Shown here in pieces: positions 14,766 to 21,256 of a DNA stretch of 24,519 nucleotides. Positions within the stretch are counted from its first letter, which is position 1; the number at the start of each line of letters is the position of its first letter. Under the pieces are notes generated by a model. That model ran no database searches. It saw nothing but the letters and a program-made list of their open reading frames with translations, and was not told the DNA's origin. The position numbers were made by a program, and so were the translations under genes. The DNA lies in contig CAYSMC010000036.1 of the NCBI GenBank assembly GCA_964432115.1, positions 1 through 24,519 of the forward strand, given 5' to 3'. This DNA comes from JAAZKO01 sp964432115 (lineage in GTDB: Bacteria; Patescibacteriota; Microgenomatia; UBA1400; PJMF01).

Positions 14766-14998
14766 TGAGCGGATAACCGTACTTTGCTCGAACCTATTTA
14801 GCCTGGACGAATATATCAAATCATATTTTCTAAACCAACCTGATATGACATTTCCTACTGCTGTCAAAATCATACTTCAGTCTTCCATTACTCCAGAACT
14901 AATTTTACAACTGATTGTTTTTAAAAACCATCTCAAGACTGTTGACTTCTGTTTGTTTCAGGAGGTTTTTGGTAAATTATCCAAAAAAGATAAATGAA
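14766..14998 (+). repeat. Dispersed repeat family C, copy 2, with a coding remnant
   Basis: The core GCTCGAACCTATTTAGCCTGG is at 14786-14806. The frame reads CSNLFSLDEYIK, then PELILQLIVFKNHL, and ends with TGA at 14996-14998. No ATG, GTG or TTG lies upstream in frame before a stop at 14728-14730, so this copy is either non-coding or has lost its 5' end. Residue spacing matches copy 4 exactly, showing that the frame was maintained while the bases diverged. Its end touches the stop of the minus-strand gene at 14999. Confidence 0.65.
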
Positions 14999-15295
14999 TT
15001 AAGGAAGTATAATTGCCAATAGCCACAAAGGCATTGATAATAAAATTACCACTCCGACTATCCACAAACGATTTTTTCGTAAAACCCATAATGACCCAAT
15101 TATTCCTAATAAGTCCAACGGGTAAGTTACAAAGTTGCAATATGGTTTACACCACATATGAGGTTGATGAAGAATATTTGTGAATGAGTTGTGGATTCCA
15201 AAAGTTTGTAAAGTGTCTCGAATCAGATGATATGTTGATAAAACCAAAACGATTATAAAAAAATATCGTAATAGTTTTTTGTTTCCAGACCTCAT
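14999..15295 (-). CDS. Small three-helix membrane protein of unknown function
   Basis: 98 residues. Helix 1 is YFFIIVLVLSTYHLI (residues 11-25). The middle loop contains paired Cys (MWCKPYCNF), and helices 2 and 3 are VTYPLDLLGIIGSLWVLR and LWIVGVVILLSMPLWLLAIIL. The N-terminus is basic (MRSGNKKLLR), so it is probably cytoplasmic. I do not recognise a family. It lies between repeat C copy 2 and structured repeat D copy 1, as an isolated cassette-like gene. Confidence 0.6.
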   Translation of the reverse strand: MRSGNKKLLRYFFIIVLVLSTYHLIRDTLQTFGIHNSFTNILHQPHMWCKPYCNFVTYPLDLLGIIGSLWVLRKNRLWIVGVVILLSMPLWLLAIILP

Positions 15296-15340
15296 ACATC
15301 AATTTTATTACTTAGTCAGAAAAAAGGCGAACCAAATTAA

Positions 15341-15346
15341 TATACT
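15341..15346 (+). promoter_or_regulatory. -10 element of repeat D copy 1
   Basis: TATACT ends 5 nt before the conserved 5' end (TACCGAATG) of the repeat, the same distance as in copy 2. No clear -35. Confidence 0.5.
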
Positions 15347-15351
15347 ACAGC

Positions 15352-15441
15352 TACCGAATGATCTCTGTGGTGAAGATATCTTACTTTTAGAGAACTGATG
15401 GCACACGAGTGATCCATCTTAGCCGCAAAGATTGTCATTTA
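15352..15441 (+). ncRNA. Structured repeat D, copy 1: candidate small RNA
   Basis: About 90 nt, clearly homologous to 21487-21579. The closing stem is GATCTCTGTGGT (15360-15371) with GCCGCAAAGATT (15422-15433), 11 of 12 pairs including wobbles. An inner hairpin, GATGG-CAC / GTG-AT-CCATC, has the 4-nt loop ACGA. Relative to copy 2 both strands of each stem have changed but pairing is kept. No plus-strand gene follows: the next gene is the convergent end of a minus-strand gene at 15448. This argues for a free-standing RNA, not a cis leader. Confidence 0.55.
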
Positions 15442-15447
15442 AAGTGA

Positions 15448-15867
15448 TCAATCAACTACGTCCGTATATTTGAAATTCTTACTGGTAAGCCTAGTTCTCC
15501 CCATTAAATCCTTTCTCATCTCAAGAATGATATTTCCAACAATCTCTCTACCACGCTTAGGTTCCGGTTTTTTTCCACGTTCGCTAATCAACAGTTCTAT
15601 TAAATTATTTACAGCGACAACTACGCTATCAGAGCTGTAAAGCCAGGATCGATATTGTTCATCGAAGAATTTCCGTTTTAACTCTCCAGAGGCTGTATTT
15701 CCAACAAAGCCTTTCAGTAAAACAATTAGGTTTGAATACTTTTCCTCTTTGTACTTAAGCATTGATTCATTCTTTTTTGTCCGAACAGTGAATAGATATG
15801 TCACATAAGCACTTACAACTCCCGATACAAATGGGAGAAGAAGAATTAAAATGTCTTTAGTTTGCAT
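15448..15867 (-). CDS. Membrane-anchored protein of unknown function, single N-terminal helix
   Basis: 139 residues. One N-terminal membrane helix (ILILLLPFVSGVVSAYVTYLF) is followed by a cytoplasmic helical domain starting VRTKKNESMLKYKEEKYSNL, with conserved-looking KRKFFDEQYRSWLYSSDSVVVAVNNLIELL. I recall similar short anchored proteins scattered in accessory regions of diverse bacteria, but I cannot name a function. The start ATG 15867 has no obvious Shine-Dalgarno sequence. It is flanked by repeats D and A-B-C. Confidence 0.6.
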   Translation of the reverse strand: MQTKDILILLLPFVSGVVSAYVTYLFTVRTKKNESMLKYKEEKYSNLIVLLKGFVGNTASGELKRKFFDEQYRSWLYSSDSVVVAVNNLIELLISERGKKPEPKRGREIVGNIILEMRKDLMGRTRLTSKNFKYTDVVD

Positions 15868-15917
15868 AGACTAATTTTACCAACTTAGCACATTTTTAGA
15901 TACTGATTATTTGGTTT

Positions 15918-16192
15918 GGGTTCGATTCCCATCACCGGTGTTGCAACTTTCCAGGCTAAGTCAATTTTTGTAAAAAGTGTGGCTCGAACTCGGGAAGATG
16001 TTAATTTTTTGGGGAAAATTGAAACCACAACAAAACTACTCCCATATGAAGCGGGTAACGATACGGTGCTCGAACCTATTTGGCCTGCCCGCCTGCGCAG
16101 GCAGAGATGACTATATCAAGTCCGATCTAGTTTTGCAGTTGAACCTTCTTAAAGAACAAATGAGTATTAATTCTTTTGCCAATTATCAATAA
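15918..16192 (+). repeat. Composite repeat A-B-C, copy 3, with tRNA T-arm-like segments
   Basis: Segment A: TGGG-TTCGATT-CCCA (a T-arm), ATCACCGG, then TTGCAACTTTCCAGGCTAA. Segment B: GGCTCGAACTCGG and TTTTTTGGGGAAAA. Segment C: GCGGGTAACGATACGGTGCTCGAACC (from 16051) and TTTGGCCTG (16079-16087). CCAGGCTAA (15951-15959) and the C end are inverted repeats about 120 bp apart. Relative to copies 1, 2 and 4, C is interrupted by a GC-rich palindrome and then lacks about 20 codons of the remnant frame before DLVLQLNLLKEQ. Open frames across A are typical artefacts of tRNA-like DNA. Confidence 0.7.
16085..16104. repeat. GC-rich palindromic (REP-like) insertion inside repeat C copy 3
   Basis: CTGCCCGCCTGCGCAGGCAG contains the perfect palindrome GCCTGCGCAGGC (16091-16102) and is strikingly GC-rich against its AT-rich surroundings. 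The other three C copies lack it at this position, so it is an insertion into a pre-existing repeat. Confidence 0.6.
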
Positions 16193-16250
16193 ACCCATTT
16201 GATTAATATTAGCTCTCTATGGCGGGTTGAACAAGGTTGTTGTTTTATGA

Positions 16251-17207
16251 TTATTCAGCTTGTAGTTTGTATCTAAACCATTCGATGGTTTTTTTCATGC
16301 CAGCATCAAAAGGGACCTCAGGAGACCAATTTAATTCATTTTTGGCTTTTGAAATATCGGGTTTTCTTACCTTAGGATCATGAATATGTGGCAATTCCTT
16401 ATAAATAATTTTGCTTCCGCTGTCAGAGAGAGCAATTATTCTTTGAGCTAATTCTTGGATACTCATCTCATCAGGATTCCCAATGTTTACAGGGGAAGTA
16501 ACATCACTTTTTGCCAATTTTATAATTCCACTAACAAGATCACTGACATACTGTGGACTTCTTGTTTGCTTCCCATCGCCAAAAATTGTAACATCGGTAT
16601 TAAGTATCGCTTGATTGATAAAAGTAGGAATAGCTCTTCCATCATCACTTCTCATTCTTTCCCCATAAGTGTTAAATATCCTAACTATTCTAGTGGGTAA
16701 TCCATATGATCTATGAAACGCCATCACCATGGATTCGCCAAACCTTTTTCCCTCATCGTAGATAGCTCTTATCCCTGTTGTATTGACGTTCCCATTATAA
16801 TCTTCTCGTTGCGGATTAATCTCAGCATCGCCGTAAACTTCACTGGAAGAAGAAAAAACGAATGTTGCTTCATTGGCCCTTGCAAGTTGCAGTAAGTTGT
16901 ATATTCCAAGTGAATTTGCCTCCAAAATATTCATTTTCAATCTATCAAAATCAGTTGGGCTTGCCGGACAAGCAAAATCATAAACAGCATCAATTTTATT
17001 CGGCAACTTTAGTGGCTCTTTAATATCATGCTCAATAAACTCAAATTCAGGGAATTGTGAAAGATAGTCAATGTTTTCATGACTACCAGTGACAAAATTG
17101 TCAACGCCATAGACTTTATATCCTTCTTGTGTAATAAGTTTTTCAGTTAAGTGTGATCCAATAAAACCAGCTGCACCAGCAATTACTGCTATTCTTTCTT
17201 TATTCAT
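16251..17207 (-). CDS. NAD-dependent epimerase/dehydratase (extended SDR), UDP-glucuronate decarboxylase-like
   Basis: Extended short-chain dehydrogenase acting on a nucleotide sugar. The Rossmann motif is AVIAGAAGFIGSHLTEKL, then YGVDNFVTGSHENIDYL. The segments VYDFACPASPTDFDRLKMN, SSSSEVYGDAEINPQ, the catalytic Y-x3-K in YDEGKRFGESM, RIFNTYGERMRSDDGRAIPTF and FGDGKQTRSPQYVSDLVSG closely follow UDP-xylose synthase/UDP-glucuronate decarboxylase. The length of 318 is typical of soluble forms. It overlaps the HIT-protein gene by 8 bp and ends a minus-strand gene series. UDP-xylose synthesis is the best guess; the exact sugar is unproven. Confidence 0.88.
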   Translation of the reverse strand: MNKERIAVIAGAAGFIGSHLTEKLITQEGYKVYGVDNFVTGSHENIDYLSQFPEFEFIEHDIKEPLKLPNKIDAVYDFACPASPTDFDRLKMNILEANSLGIYNLLQLARANEATFVFSSSSEVYGDAEINPQREDYNGNVNTTGIRAIYDEGKRFGESMVMAFHRSYGLPTRIVRIFNTYGERMRSDDGRAIPTFINQAILNTDVTIFGDGKQTRSPQYVSDLVSGIIKLAKSDVTSPVNIGNPDEMSIQELAQRIIALSDSGSKIIYKELPHIHDPKVRKPDISKAKNELNWSPEVPFDAGMKKTIEWFRYKLQAE

Positions 17208-17676
17208 GGGAATCTTTCTTTGATTTTTTCATTAATTTTAATATTTCTTTTTTTAATAACGGTTTGTATTTTCTTAAAAAGGTACTAGTCGCCAGCGTTG
17301 TGCTATTGCATCTTTTATCTTTTGGATAAGCCCATATTGCTCTATTTTTGTCTGGATCATTTTCGTGCCTTGGATATATGTGCCAATGCATATGACTGTC
17401 CTTGTTACCAAGTAATTCATAGTTTAATTTTTTTGGTTTGAAAATATTGTTTACAGCTTCAGCAACAATAGACATCTCAAATAAAAAAAGTTTTTTTTCG
17501 GTAGCAGGAAGCTTATGGAGTTCATCTGTGTGTGTTTTTGATAATAATAAAGTATATCCTTTATAAAACTGGTAATCTCCCAAAACGACATAACTGGTGG
17601 TCAACTCCACAACAAAATACTTGTTTTCCTTATTATTAATTGATTTAATTCGGTCACATATAAAACAAGCTTTCAT
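17200..17676 (-). CDS. HIT-family nucleotide hydrolase/transferase
   Basis: A 158-residue histidine-triad protein. The active site is SHMHWHIYPRHENDP (H-x-H-x-H), preceded by the fold motifs ACFICDRI, YVVLGDYQFYKGYTLLLSKTH and NYELLGNKDSH. HIT enzymes hydrolyse or transfer nucleotidyl groups (Ap4A, AMP-lysine, NMP-sugars). Next to a nucleotidyltransferase and a nucleotide-sugar SDR, it may handle nucleotide by-products of that pathway. It has its own promoter: TGT-TATAAT (17685-17693), 8 nt before ATG 17676, so it and the SDR can be transcribed without the four upstream genes. The C-terminus is unusually lysine-rich (KKEILKLMKKSKK). Confidence 0.88.
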   Translation of the reverse strand: MKACFICDRIKSINNKENKYFVVELTTSYVVLGDYQFYKGYTLLLSKTHTDELHKLPATEKKLFLFEMSIVAEAVNNIFKPKKLNYELLGNKDSHMHWHIYPRHENDPDKNRAIWAYPKDKRCNSTTLATSTFLRKYKPLLKKEILKLMKKSKKDSHE

Positions 17677-17684
17677 GGCTTTTT

Positions 17685-17693
17685 ATTATAACA
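17685..17693 (-). promoter_or_regulatory. Extended -10 promoter before the HIT-protein gene
   Basis: Minus strand TGT-TATAAT with 8 nt to the ATG, located in the only real gap (45 bp) of the six-gene minus-strand series. Predicts a leaderless HIT-SDR message. Confidence 0.65.
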
Positions 17694-17721
17694 AATAATG
17701 GACATATAATTATTGGTTCTT

Positions 17722-18414
17722 TTATTCATTTAGAAAATTTTCTTTCCACATTTCAATATCATCTGTAGTGGCAGTGTGAAGGTATTCGCCTAGATATTGA
17801 ATAGTGATTAGGGGCACTCCTAAAACATTCAGGTTATTTAGAACATCGATTATGTCGGGTGTTTGATTTATTTTTTCCCCAAGGTTTTCTCTTAGTACAT
17901 AAACTCCCATATTTCTATAAAAACTTTTCAAGGATTCTCGTTTTGCTAAATTTAGTTTTCCACTAATGGTAACTGGTCTATGGGTGGGTGCAATATCAAT
18001 CTTGGGAGTTACTGCCAAAACCCCTTCAATGTTCTCTTTGTCAGTAATAGCTTGCATCATCTGACAAATTAAATAACTTTCATAATATATATTTGCCTCA
18101 CTGACTAAAGCCAGATCAGTTTTCCATGGTAAACTCGCAGCAAGCGTTTGAGCTGAACCACTACCAGGATTGGGGTCGAGAACCACGTTAAAATCTTGAA
18201 ATTGATGAGATAAATAATCATTGAAATCTTGGAAAAGAGTAGATGACACAACCGTGATTAATTCAGGAGGAATTGTCTTAAGAATTGAGGAAATTGTATA
18301 AAAAAAAGCTGGCTTTTCACCAATTTTTACCATTAACTTGCTTTCTGGGTTTTTATATCTAGTTTGTTTGCCAGCGGCTAAAATTACCGCTTCAACTTCA
18401 TTACTTCTTTTCAT
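17722..18414 (-). CDS. MobA-like NTP-transferase domain protein with altered metal site
   Basis: A 230-residue protein of the nucleotidyltransferase family that activates sugars or small acids as NDP/CMP derivatives. The N-terminal signature AVILAAGKQTRYKNPESKLMVKIGEKPA (residues 9-36) fits LAAG-x-G-x-R...K, with Gly of the loop replaced by Gln. At the strand where the metal-binding Asp usually sits, the sequence reads LALVSEANIYYES, so Glu or Asn stands in. A loop PNPGSGSAQTLAASLPW precedes it, as expected for base binding. The start overlaps comB by 14 bp, implying translational coupling. The substrate is unknown; sulfolactate or a sugar are both conceivable given the neighbours. Confidence 0.78.
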   Translation of the reverse strand: MKRSNEVEAVILAAGKQTRYKNPESKLMVKIGEKPAFFYTISSILKTIPPELITVVSSTLFQDFNDYLSHQFQDFNVVLDPNPGSGSAQTLAASLPWKTDLALVSEANIYYESYLICQMMQAITDKENIEGVLAVTPKIDIAPTHRPVTISGKLNLAKRESLKSFYRNMGVYVLRENLGEKINQTPDIIDVLNNLNVLGVPLITIQYLGEYLHTATTDDIEMWKENFLNE

Positions 18415-19126
18415 ATGTCTTGATGCTTACATGATTTAACTCTTTTTTAGCAACTGGAACAACTGGATAGTTATTTGCTTCGTCTATCACAAAATTTACA
18501 TCCACATCTCTACCAATTTTTCTTAGTTTTTGTGTACTTAAAGACTCTAAGATGTGCTGTTCCCAGTTTTCAGAATAAAAAGAAATAAAATCCAAGTCAT
18601 CTTGGGAGATTTTGAAATTGCCGTTGGATAATAGTGATTTTCCAACAAGAGCACATCCTACCTTATCTTCAGGTCTAAAATCTCCACTAGACCCAGCACC
18701 TATTAAAGCCCAATTTCCCCCAATTCCCAAGATTGCCTGTGCTATTGCCTCGTAGTTTAGAGTAGTTGCAACCAAAACATTTTGGGCTTCTGAGGCATTG
18801 GTAATAAGTTTGGTGCCGTCTGATGTGGTAAGAATTACTCGTTTATTTTTTAAGTCTATTTTTGATAAATCATGAGGGGAATTAGTGTAATCAAACCCAG
18901 GTATTATTTCTCCTTTTCTCTCGCCAGCTAGTAGAGTATCGTCTTGACCTTGATATGATCTCGCCTCTTCAACTTCAGCACAAGGAATAACTTCTTCAGC
19001 TTGACAAAATAAAGCTACCGCAATTGTCGATGTGGCTCTTAACACATCAATTGTAACTATATTAAACTCTCTTTCACTCCAGTGTTTACCTCTATCAGGT
19101 GTGCTGTCAATTAATAGTTCTGACAT
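18401..19126 (-). CDS. comB: 2-phosphosulfolactate phosphatase family protein (ComB)
   Basis: ComB hydrolyses 2-phosphosulfolactate to 3-sulfolactate in coenzyme M synthesis. The family signatures are present: NIVTIDVLRATSTIAVALFCQAEEVIP near residue 22, the acidic segment with LLAGERKGEIIPGFDYTNSP, and RVILTTSDGTKLI (usually TTTNGT). The second half holds ALIGAGSSGDFRPEDKVGCALVG. The length of 241 is typical. The ATG overlaps the comA stop by one base (TAATG). Finding comB directly after comA makes phosphosulfolactate the likely substrate. No comC, comD or comE is visible, so the pathway here may stop at sulfolactate. Confidence 0.9.
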   Translation of the reverse strand: MSELLIDSTPDRGKHWSEREFNIVTIDVLRATSTIAVALFCQAEEVIPCAEVEEARSYQGQDDTLLAGERKGEIIPGFDYTNSPHDLSKIDLKNKRVILTTSDGTKLITNASEAQNVLVATTLNYEAIAQAILGIGGNWALIGAGSSGDFRPEDKVGCALVGKSLLSNGNFKISQDDLDFISFYSENWEQHILESLSTQKLRKIGRDVDVNFVIDEANNYPVVPVAKKELNHVSIKTYEKK

Positions 19127-19920
19127 TATTTTTTGCCCTCTTTAAGTTGTTGAATTTTTCCATATGTATCAGCATGAAGTCCTCTTCTTATGGTTTCAAC
19201 TCTAGGAATTTCTTCAAAAGGAATGTTGCCCATGTTGACATTTGGACCAAGGGTACTTACTAAATTAATTTGATTTGCTCTACTTGGTGCCTCAAAAACA
19301 ATCTTATCTAGAGGAATTACTTCCAGCATTGCGTGCAGCAAAGCCTCGTTAGAACTAGTATCGGCTTTAAAAACAGAGTAACCAGTGCCTATTTCTCTTG
19401 CCTCTAAAATTACATAGTCCGCACCCGAATCTTTTGCACTTTTAATATGAGTCACTCGCTCACTAATTGTTAAAGCATCATCTTTTGCTTGATCTTTGTA
19501 TCCAATTTCAACCATAACTTTTAAACCCTCTCTCTTTGCCATCTCAATAGCTTCTGGCAACTCGGCAACATCTACAGCAAAACCACTAGCCACCTCAATT
19601 GTGGTTATGTCCATGTCTTTTAAAAATTTTAATAGGTCTACATACATACCCTGTCTATAGCTGATTTCAAACAATGTTCCACCCAAGCAAACAGGCGTCT
19701 CATATTTTTGAGCTGTTAGCAATTTATCACGTAAATCTTTATCCTGAAAAAGAGACCACGTTGTCCATCCAAGCTTAACAACTTGAACATACTGATGCAA
19801 CGAATCCATATATGCTCTAAAAATAGACGGCGGCAATCCTTTATCAAGGATAAAGTTACCACCCTCATGGTGGTTCCCTACGTTATTTATCAGTGCTTCA
19901 GAAAAATTTGGTCTAGACAT
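19126..19920 (-). CDS. comA: Phosphosulfolactate synthase (ComA)
   Basis: ComA is a TIM-barrel enzyme that adds sulfite to phosphoenolpyruvate to give (R)-2-phospho-3-sulfolactate. The family blocks occur in order: FILDKGLPPSIFRAYMDSL, YVQVVKLGWTTWSLF, VCLGGTLFEISYRQG, TTIEVASGFAVDVAEL, LKVMVEIGYKDQ, ADYVILEAREIGTGYSVF, IVFEAPSRANQINLVSTLGP and NVNMGNIPFEEI, then RRGLHADTYGK. The length of 264 is normal. It overlaps the racemase gene by 8 bp and comB by 1 bp, so the three are translationally coupled. Homologues are known from methanogens and from Bacillus (yitD, sulfolactate of spores). In this context an envelope or osmolyte role is inference. Confidence 0.92.
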   Translation of the reverse strand: MSRPNFSEALINNVGNHHEGGNFILDKGLPPSIFRAYMDSLHQYVQVVKLGWTTWSLFQDKDLRDKLLTAQKYETPVCLGGTLFEISYRQGMYVDLLKFLKDMDITTIEVASGFAVDVAELPEAIEMAKREGLKVMVEIGYKDQAKDDALTISERVTHIKSAKDSGADYVILEAREIGTGYSVFKADTSSNEALLHAMLEVIPLDKIVFEAPSRANQINLVSTLGPNVNMGNIPFEEIPRVETIRRGLHADTYGKIQQLKEGKK

Positions 19921-20626
19921 TTGTGCCTCCTTTTGATTTTTTAATAGTTTCTTTTGCTAAAATCTCAAGTGGGTCAATAATTTGTGAATTCATATCTTTA
20001 TGTTTTAAAACCAGAGGAAGTTCTGTGCAACCAAGAATAATTATTTCTGCCCCATTATTAAGCAGGTCAGAAATACATCCTAGGAGTAACTTACGATTAG
20101 CCTCATTAACAAAGCCTGCTTTTATACCTTCTTTTCCGTAAATAATTTCCATTAGTCTTTTCTGATGCTGAATATCTGGCTTAATGCAATCTAAATCCTG
20201 GTCGAAAATATATCGATCATATAAACCTGACTGAATAGTTCCGTCTGTTGCAAGTAAACCAACTCTGTATTTTCCAAGTTTTTTTATCTCTTCAACAACT
20301 AATTCAATCATGTTTAATACGGGTATGGGCAATTGATCTTCAATTTGAGGTAAAAAATAATGAGCGGTATTACATGTTATAACTGCAAATTCAACATTTG
20401 CACGAGCAAGCAATTGTATGCCTTTGAGAATTTGATCACTAGGATTTTCCCCAATTCCCAAGATTGCCTCCGTTCTGTCTGGAATATGAGAAAACATCGC
20501 AATGATTGATTCGAGGTGATCTTGATCGGATTGAGCGTTTGTATATTTAATGATTTTTTGATAGAAAGAAATAGTTGATTCGGGGCTCATGCCTCCTAAA
20601 ACACCAAATCTTTTTTCAGTTTTCAT
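19913..20626 (-). CDS. Aspartate/glutamate racemase family protein
   Basis: A cofactor-independent racemase of the Asp/Glu/hydantoin family using two cysteines as acid and base. Both are present: FAVITCNTAHYF (about residue 83) and IIILGCTELPLV (about residue 195). N-terminal FGVLGGMSPESTISFYQKII is typical of the aspartate-racemase branch, as is the length of 237. It is the first gene of the minus-strand series and is coupled to comA by an 8-bp overlap. Its start has TAGATT (20636-20641) 9 nt upstream. The substrate could be Asp, Glu or an analogue; linkage to comA/comB raises a sulfonate amino acid such as cysteate as a speculation. Confidence 0.88.
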   Translation of the reverse strand: MKTEKRFGVLGGMSPESTISFYQKIIKYTNAQSDQDHLESIIAMFSHIPDRTEAILGIGENPSDQILKGIQLLARANVEFAVITCNTAHYFLPQIEDQLPIPVLNMIELVVEEIKKLGKYRVGLLATDGTIQSGLYDRYIFDQDLDCIKPDIQHQKRLMEIIYGKEGIKAGFVNEANRKLLLGCISDLLNNGAEIIILGCTELPLVLKHKDMNSQIIDPLEILAKETIKKSKGGTNV

Positions 20627-20635
20627 TTAAATTTC

Positions 20636-20666
20636 AATCTAGACAGGACTTTTAAAAAACAGTTAA
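20636..20666 (-). promoter_or_regulatory. Promoter of the racemase-comA-comB gene series
   Basis: Minus strand -10 TAGATT (20636-20641) and a possible -35 TTAACT (20661-20666) with a 19-bp spacer. The gap to ATG 20626 is 9 nt. The remainder of 20667-20888 is very AT-rich and I see no gene or strong structure in it. Confidence 0.4.
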
Positions 20667-20888
20667 TCAAGAAAAAGCATATCATTGATAAATTCTTTGT
20701 CAATAATATTATGATATAAAATAATATAGTATGTTAATACTATTAGGGTCTTTTTTAGAATAGTGGTATAAAATAACCGCAATGCTTTATTTATAGGTAA
20801 AAACAGGTACATATAAGTTCTAAACTTTCAGAAAAGCAAATTAAAAAAATAATCAAATTTTCAATAGGTGGTAGTTGTAATTTTAGCC

Positions 20889-21237
20889 TCAGGTTCGATT
20901 CCTGTTACCAGTATTGCAACTCTCCAGGCTCAGTTGTTTTTTGCAAAATTTGAGGCTCGAACTCGGAGAAAGACTAATTACTTGGGGAAAAGGGAATGAA
21001 GTTTGTTTTCATTCTCATCTGGAGCGGGTAACGATACACTGCTCGAACCTATTTAGCCTGGATGACTATATCAAAGAGTATCTCCAAAGCCATCCTGAGT
21101 TACCAATTGGTACTCAACTAAAAATCATTTTGCGTGAACTTCTCACCCACGACATTATTGTACAACTTAAAGAGTTTATGGGCTATATGGGTATTGTTAG
21201 TTTTTATAAACCCTTAATTATGAAACGACCTTCCTGA
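20889..21237 (+). repeat. Composite repeat A-B-C, copy 4, most complete
   Basis: A: CAGG-TTCGATT-CCTG T-arm, TTACCAG, TTGCAACTCTCCAGGCT (CCAGGCT at 20924-20930). B: GGCTCGAACTCGG, then ACTTGGGGAAAA. C: GAAGTTTGTTTT, GCGGGTAACGATACACTGCTCGAACC and TTTAGCCTGG (21052-21061). The T-arm stem differs from copy 3 at both sides yet still pairs. The frame is open from TTG 20914 to TGA 21237; the last ~65 residues (NLFSLDDYIKEYL ... DIIVQLKEFMGYMGI) match the other C copies. Upstream residues read through tRNA-like DNA and are probably not protein. Confidence 0.7.
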
Positions 21238-21238
21238 A

Positions 21239-21247
21239 TGTTACAAT
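21239..21247 (+). promoter_or_regulatory. Extended -10 before the 69-residue membrane protein gene
   Basis: TGT-TACAAT, with TACAAT at 21242-21247, lies 9 nt before ATG 21257. It overlaps the stop of repeat C copy 4. Confidence 0.5.
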
Positions 21248-21256
21248 TTGAATAAT

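Noticed and set aside
15916..16110. 64-residue frame beginning GSIPITGV across repeat A-B-C copy 3.
   Set aside because: Frames of this type are generated by reading through tRNA T-arm sequence; copies do not conserve the frame.
13800..16200. CRISPR array or classical integron attC array.
   Set aside because: Repeats are few, irregularly spaced, of mixed orientation relative to genes, and lack attC core sites; no Cas or integrase gene is present.
20667..20888. Possible small genes or RNA in the AT-rich gap upstream of the racemase promoter.
   Set aside because: No convincing start with coding potential, no strong hairpin and no repeat found.
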